A DNA stretch of 7,225 nt from Desulfobacterales bacterium. GTDB taxonomy: Bacteria; Desulfobacterota; Desulfobacteria; Desulfobacterales; JAHEIW01. The DNA is taken from NCBI GenBank assembly GCA_030145015.1, contig JAQYWI010000240.1:1-7225 (forward strand). The letters run 5' to 3'. The notes under the pieces were generated by a model, which was given only the letters and a program-made list of their open reading frames with translations, was not told the origin of the DNA and ran no database searches. Every line of letters begins with the position of its first letter. The stretch's first letter is position 1. This document shows, one piece after another, positions 5,258 through 7,225 of this stretch. Position numbers and translations under genes: made by a program.

Positions 5258-5680
5258 ATGAAAGCGAACAAAGTCGATCATATCTGCATTGCAGTTAAAA
5301 ACCTTGAAGAGGCACGAAAAGTCTGGGAGCCGGTCCTGGGCAAATCCGTGCCGGACGACGAATATATTGATGAGCCTGAAAAAATCAAGGTCGCCAGATA
5401 CTGGGTTGGCGAAGTCGGGTTTGAGCTGATGGAATCGACCACTCCGGACGGTGATGTCGCCAAGTTTATCGAAAAAAGAGGCGAGGGTGTCATGCTCATC
5501 AGTCTCAACGTCGACAATACGCGCGAGGCCATGGCTGAATTAAAAGAAAAAGATTACCCTTTTATCGGTGGGGCCAGGCCGTTCAGGGACTGTGAGTTTG
5601 CCTTTGTTCATCCGAAGAAGGTGAATGGGGTATTGCTGGAACTCATTGACTACAAGTGGCGCGAGTTTGAAGATCGCTAA
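5258..5680 (+). CDS. VOC-family protein resembling methylmalonyl-CoA epimerase, with an altered metal site
   Basis: This 140-residue protein has the length and pattern of methylmalonyl-CoA epimerases, which interconvert the (R) and (S) forms of methylmalonyl-CoA. Visible family features are VDHICIAVKNLEEAR (6-20) with the first metal-binding His8, FELMESTTPDGDVAKFIEKRGEG (55-77), FAFVHPK (114-120) and GVLLELID (124-131) with Glu128 as a metal ligand and candidate catalytic base. The usual GEGLHHI reads GEGVMLI, so the expected second histidine ligand is replaced by a non-ligand residue (about Leu80). Glu56 occupies the position of the usual Gln ligand. The enzyme may therefore be inactive as an epimerase or act on another substrate. 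AAGGAG lies 6 bases before the ATG, and the gene starts 86 bp after the ferredoxin stop. The VOC fold is near certain; epimerase activity is doubtful. Confidence 0.88.
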   Translation: MKANKVDHICIAVKNLEEARKVWEPVLGKSVPDDEYIDEPEKIKVARYWVGEVGFELMESTTPDGDVAKFIEKRGEGVMLISLNVDNTREAMAELKEKDYPFIGGARPFRDCEFAFVHPKKVNGVLLELIDYKWREFEDR

Positions 5681-5685
5681 AGCGC

Positions 5686-5824
5686 TGTTACGCGTTACGG
5701 GTTCCGTGTTGCAAGTTTTTTTTATAAGGAACCATCCAATTAAAACACGCAACTCGCAACCCGCAACGCGTACCCCGAACCCCGCATCTCGCAACCCGCA
5801 ACCCGTAACGCGCAACCCGAAACC
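5686..5824. repeat. Heptanucleotide (CGCAACC-type) repeat array with inverted arm
   Basis: From 5748 to 5824 there are exactly eleven consecutive 7-base units close to CGCAACC. CGCAACC itself occurs four times, and variants include CGTAACG, CGAACCC and CGCATCT. On the other side of a 34-base T/A-rich spacer, four 7-base units run in the opposite sense (5686-5713, such as CGTTACG and GGTTCCG). The left stretch CGCGTTACGGGTT (5691-5703) is the exact reverse complement of 5800-5812, giving a 13-bp stem. The element starts 5 bases after the epimerase-like stop and ends beside the aminotransferase ribosome-binding site. Because 7 is not a multiple of 3, open frames through it read as Pro/Asn/Arg-rich nonsense and are not genes. 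Confidence 0.75.
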
Positions 5825-5838
5825 TGAAGGTTATAAAA

Positions 5839-7020
5839 ATGACAATTTCAAAAAAAATTGAAGACATTATTTCCCGGGCCTCTTTTATCCGCAAGATGTT
5901 TGAGGAGGGGGTTCAATTGAAGGCCGAGTACGGGGCTGAAAACGTTTATGACTTCAGCCTGGGCAACCCCAATTTGCCGCCGCCCGAAAAATTCAACGAA
6001 ATATTAAGAGATACGGTGGATTCCTGCGGACTTGGGGATCACTGCTACATGCCCAATACCGGTTATCCGATGGTATGCGGGTCTGTGGCCAAATATCTGG
6101 CCGAAGAACAGAAAGCCCCGGTAACAGATAAAGAAGTGATGATGACCTGCGGGGCATCGGGCGCTCTTAATGTTGCCTTTAAAACGGTTCTTGATCCAGG
6201 TGACGAAGTCCTGACACCCGCTCCCTGTTTTGTCGAGTACAAATTCTATGCTGACAATCACGGCGGTGTCCTGAAAACGGTTGTAACCAAACCCGATTTT
6301 CAGCTTGATCTGGATGCGATGTCCGCTGCCGTCAACCCAAATACCAAAGCGGTATTGATCAATTCACCGAATAATCCGACCGGTCAGATTTATCCTGAAA
6401 AAGATCTTCTGGCCCTCGGTGAGCTGTTGGAAAAAAAGGGCCAGGAATATAATCGTACGATCTATTTAATATCAGATGAACCCTATCGCAAAATCGTCTA
6501 TGACGGTGTTGAGGTTCCCAGCATCTTTACCAGCTATAAGAACAGCATAATCGGTACCTCCTACTCCAAAGACATTTCTATTCCCGGCGAGCGCATCGGC
6601 TTTATCGCCGTCAATCCGGCGGCCACCTATAAAACCGATTTGCTTTCCGGCATAGCGGTGGCCAATCGGATTCTTGGATTTGTCAATGCACCGGCGCTAA
6701 TGCAGCGTGTGGTTGCCTGCCTGCAGGGTCTGAGTGTTGAAATTTCCGACTATGCCCGCAAAAGGGATATGCTTTGCGAAGGATTGGCCGGCTTTGGATA
6801 TGAGTTTATCAAACCATCGGGAACTTTCTATCTTTTCCCGCGCTCTCCGATTCCGGATGATGTTGAATTTGTAAATACTTTAAAAAAGGAAAAAGTATTG
6901 GTGGTGCCCGGCAGTGGTTTTGACGGACCCGGTCATTTCCGCATCGCTTTTTGCGTGGACGATGAAGTGATTAAAAATTCAATGCCCGGGTTTAAGAAGG
7001 CCATAGAGAAGTACAAATAG
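5839..7020 (+). CDS. PLP-dependent class I/II aminotransferase (aspartate aminotransferase-like)
   Basis: This 393-residue protein is full length for fold-type I aminotransferases, which move amino groups between amino acids and 2-oxo acids using pyridoxal phosphate. Motifs in order: SLGNPNLPPP (40-49) at the N-terminal substrate arm; GASGALN (105-111) for cofactor phosphate binding; NSPNNPTG (175-182) with Asn179; SDEPYRKIVYDG (212-223) with Asp213 and Tyr216 contacting the cofactor; SYSKDISIPGERIGF (241-255) with Lys244 as the Schiff-base lysine and Arg252 at the phosphate; and FRIAF (367-371) with Arg368 for the substrate carboxylate. All key residues are intact. GAAGG lies 8 bases before the ATG, right after the heptad repeats. 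The amino-donor preference cannot be read from the sequence. It is same-strand with the ferredoxin and epimerase-like genes, but the repeat element may uncouple its expression. Confidence 0.93.
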   Translation: MTISKKIEDIISRASFIRKMFEEGVQLKAEYGAENVYDFSLGNPNLPPPEKFNEILRDTVDSCGLGDHCYMPNTGYPMVCGSVAKYLAEEQKAPVTDKEVMMTCGASGALNVAFKTVLDPGDEVLTPAPCFVEYKFYADNHGGVLKTVVTKPDFQLDLDAMSAAVNPNTKAVLINSPNNPTGQIYPEKDLLALGELLEKKGQEYNRTIYLISDEPYRKIVYDGVEVPSIFTSYKNSIIGTSYSKDISIPGERIGFIAVNPAATYKTDLLSGIAVANRILGFVNAPALMQRVVACLQGLSVEISDYARKRDMLCEGLAGFGYEFIKPSGTFYLFPRSPIPDDVEFVNTLKKEKVLVVPGSGFDGPGHFRIAFCVDDEVIKNSMPGFKKAIEKYK

Positions 7021-7089
7021 GGAAAAATCCGAATTTCGAGTTTATTTGTTGGGGGGAACTCCAGAAGAGAAATAAAATTGGAATGATTT

Positions 7090-7225
7090 ATGCCTAAGAC
7101 TCTGAGAAATTACGAGATCTATCTGGTTCATGTGGATCCGGACAGATGCGATTCCTGTGAGGAGTGTTTAAAGATGTGTCCGGTGGATGTATTTGAAATG
7201 CCGCACAAGGCGATTCCCGTCAGAC
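7090..7225 (+). CDS. 4Fe-4S ferredoxin-like protein, 5' part only (runs off the window)
   Basis: The first 45 codons are present and open to the window edge. The reading begins MPKTLRNYEIYLVHVDPDRC and contains one complete 4Fe-4S motif, Cys20-x2-Cys23-x2-Cys26-x3-Cys30-Pro, followed by VDVFEMP. A second motif would be expected beyond the edge if it is a two-cluster ferredoxin, but this cannot be seen. The ATG at 7090 has no strong Shine-Dalgarno sequence (only GGAA about 8 bases upstream), so the start is a little uncertain. It lies 69 bp after the aminotransferase on the same strand. The N-terminal extension of about 15 residues before the first cysteine differs from the short ferredoxin at 4965. 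It could be a redox subunit of a larger complex encoded to the right. Confidence 0.8.
   Translation, partial: MPKTLRNYEIYLVHVDPDRCDSCEECLKMCPVDVFEMPHKAIPVR

Noticed and set aside
5748..5824. CRISPR array
   Set aside because: The units are 7 bp, contiguous and without spacers, so this is a tandem repeat.
5540..5894. Minus- and plus-strand frames through the heptamer array giving Arg/Cys/Gly- or Pro/Asn-rich peptides
   Set aside because: The 7-bp repeat passes through all three phases and yields low-complexity peptides. The coding signal is an artefact of the repeat.

Overview
The window looks like a chromosomal segment from an anaerobic, probably sulfate-reducing or syntrophic, Desulfobacterota-type bacterium. 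This is inferred from the gene types: two small 4Fe-4S ferredoxins, an Fe-S flavoenzyme of the dienoyl-CoA reductase/trimethylamine dehydrogenase group, and a methylmalonyl-CoA-epimerase-like protein. Further hints are moderate-GC genes separated by AT-rich gaps and the style of the small intergenic repeats. No RNA gene, phage, transposase or CRISPR array is visible. All genes supported here lie on the + strand.

Layout. Positions 1-526 are mostly AT-rich non-coding DNA with a small palindrome (83-118), an inverted repeat (410-441) and a candidate promoter (454-482). A peptide-deformylase-family protein with a twin-arginine-like N-terminus follows (527-1084). A 486-bp AT-rich gap comes next, with a candidate promoter overlapped by an inverted repeat. 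A TetR-family regulator (1571-2191) leads by 22 bp into a 662-residue flavin/Fe-S oxidoreductase (2214-4202), and 16 bp later into an unrecognised 175-residue protein (4219-4746). These three genes probably form one transcription unit. A 218-bp gap holds a good promoter candidate and a 120-bp imperfect palindrome. After it come a 2[4Fe-4S] ferredoxin (4965-5171), a VOC/methylmalonyl-CoA-epimerase-like protein (5258-5680), a heptanucleotide repeat element (5686-5824), a class I aminotransferase (5839-7020), and the first 45 codons of another ferredoxin-like protein (7090-7225).

How the genes may work together (inference). The TetR protein probably controls the flavoenzyme operon. The flavoenzyme keeps the FMN barrel, four cluster cysteines and the first dinucleotide-binding motif. 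It has Gln where E. coli FadH has its catalytic His, and a damaged second Rossmann glycine motif. The ferredoxins nearby could then be its electron partners in place of NAD(P)H. The epimerase-like protein lacks one of the expected metal-binding histidines. Together this suggests a redox module acting on an acyl-CoA or amine-type substrate that differs from textbook family members. The substrate cannot be read from the sequence.
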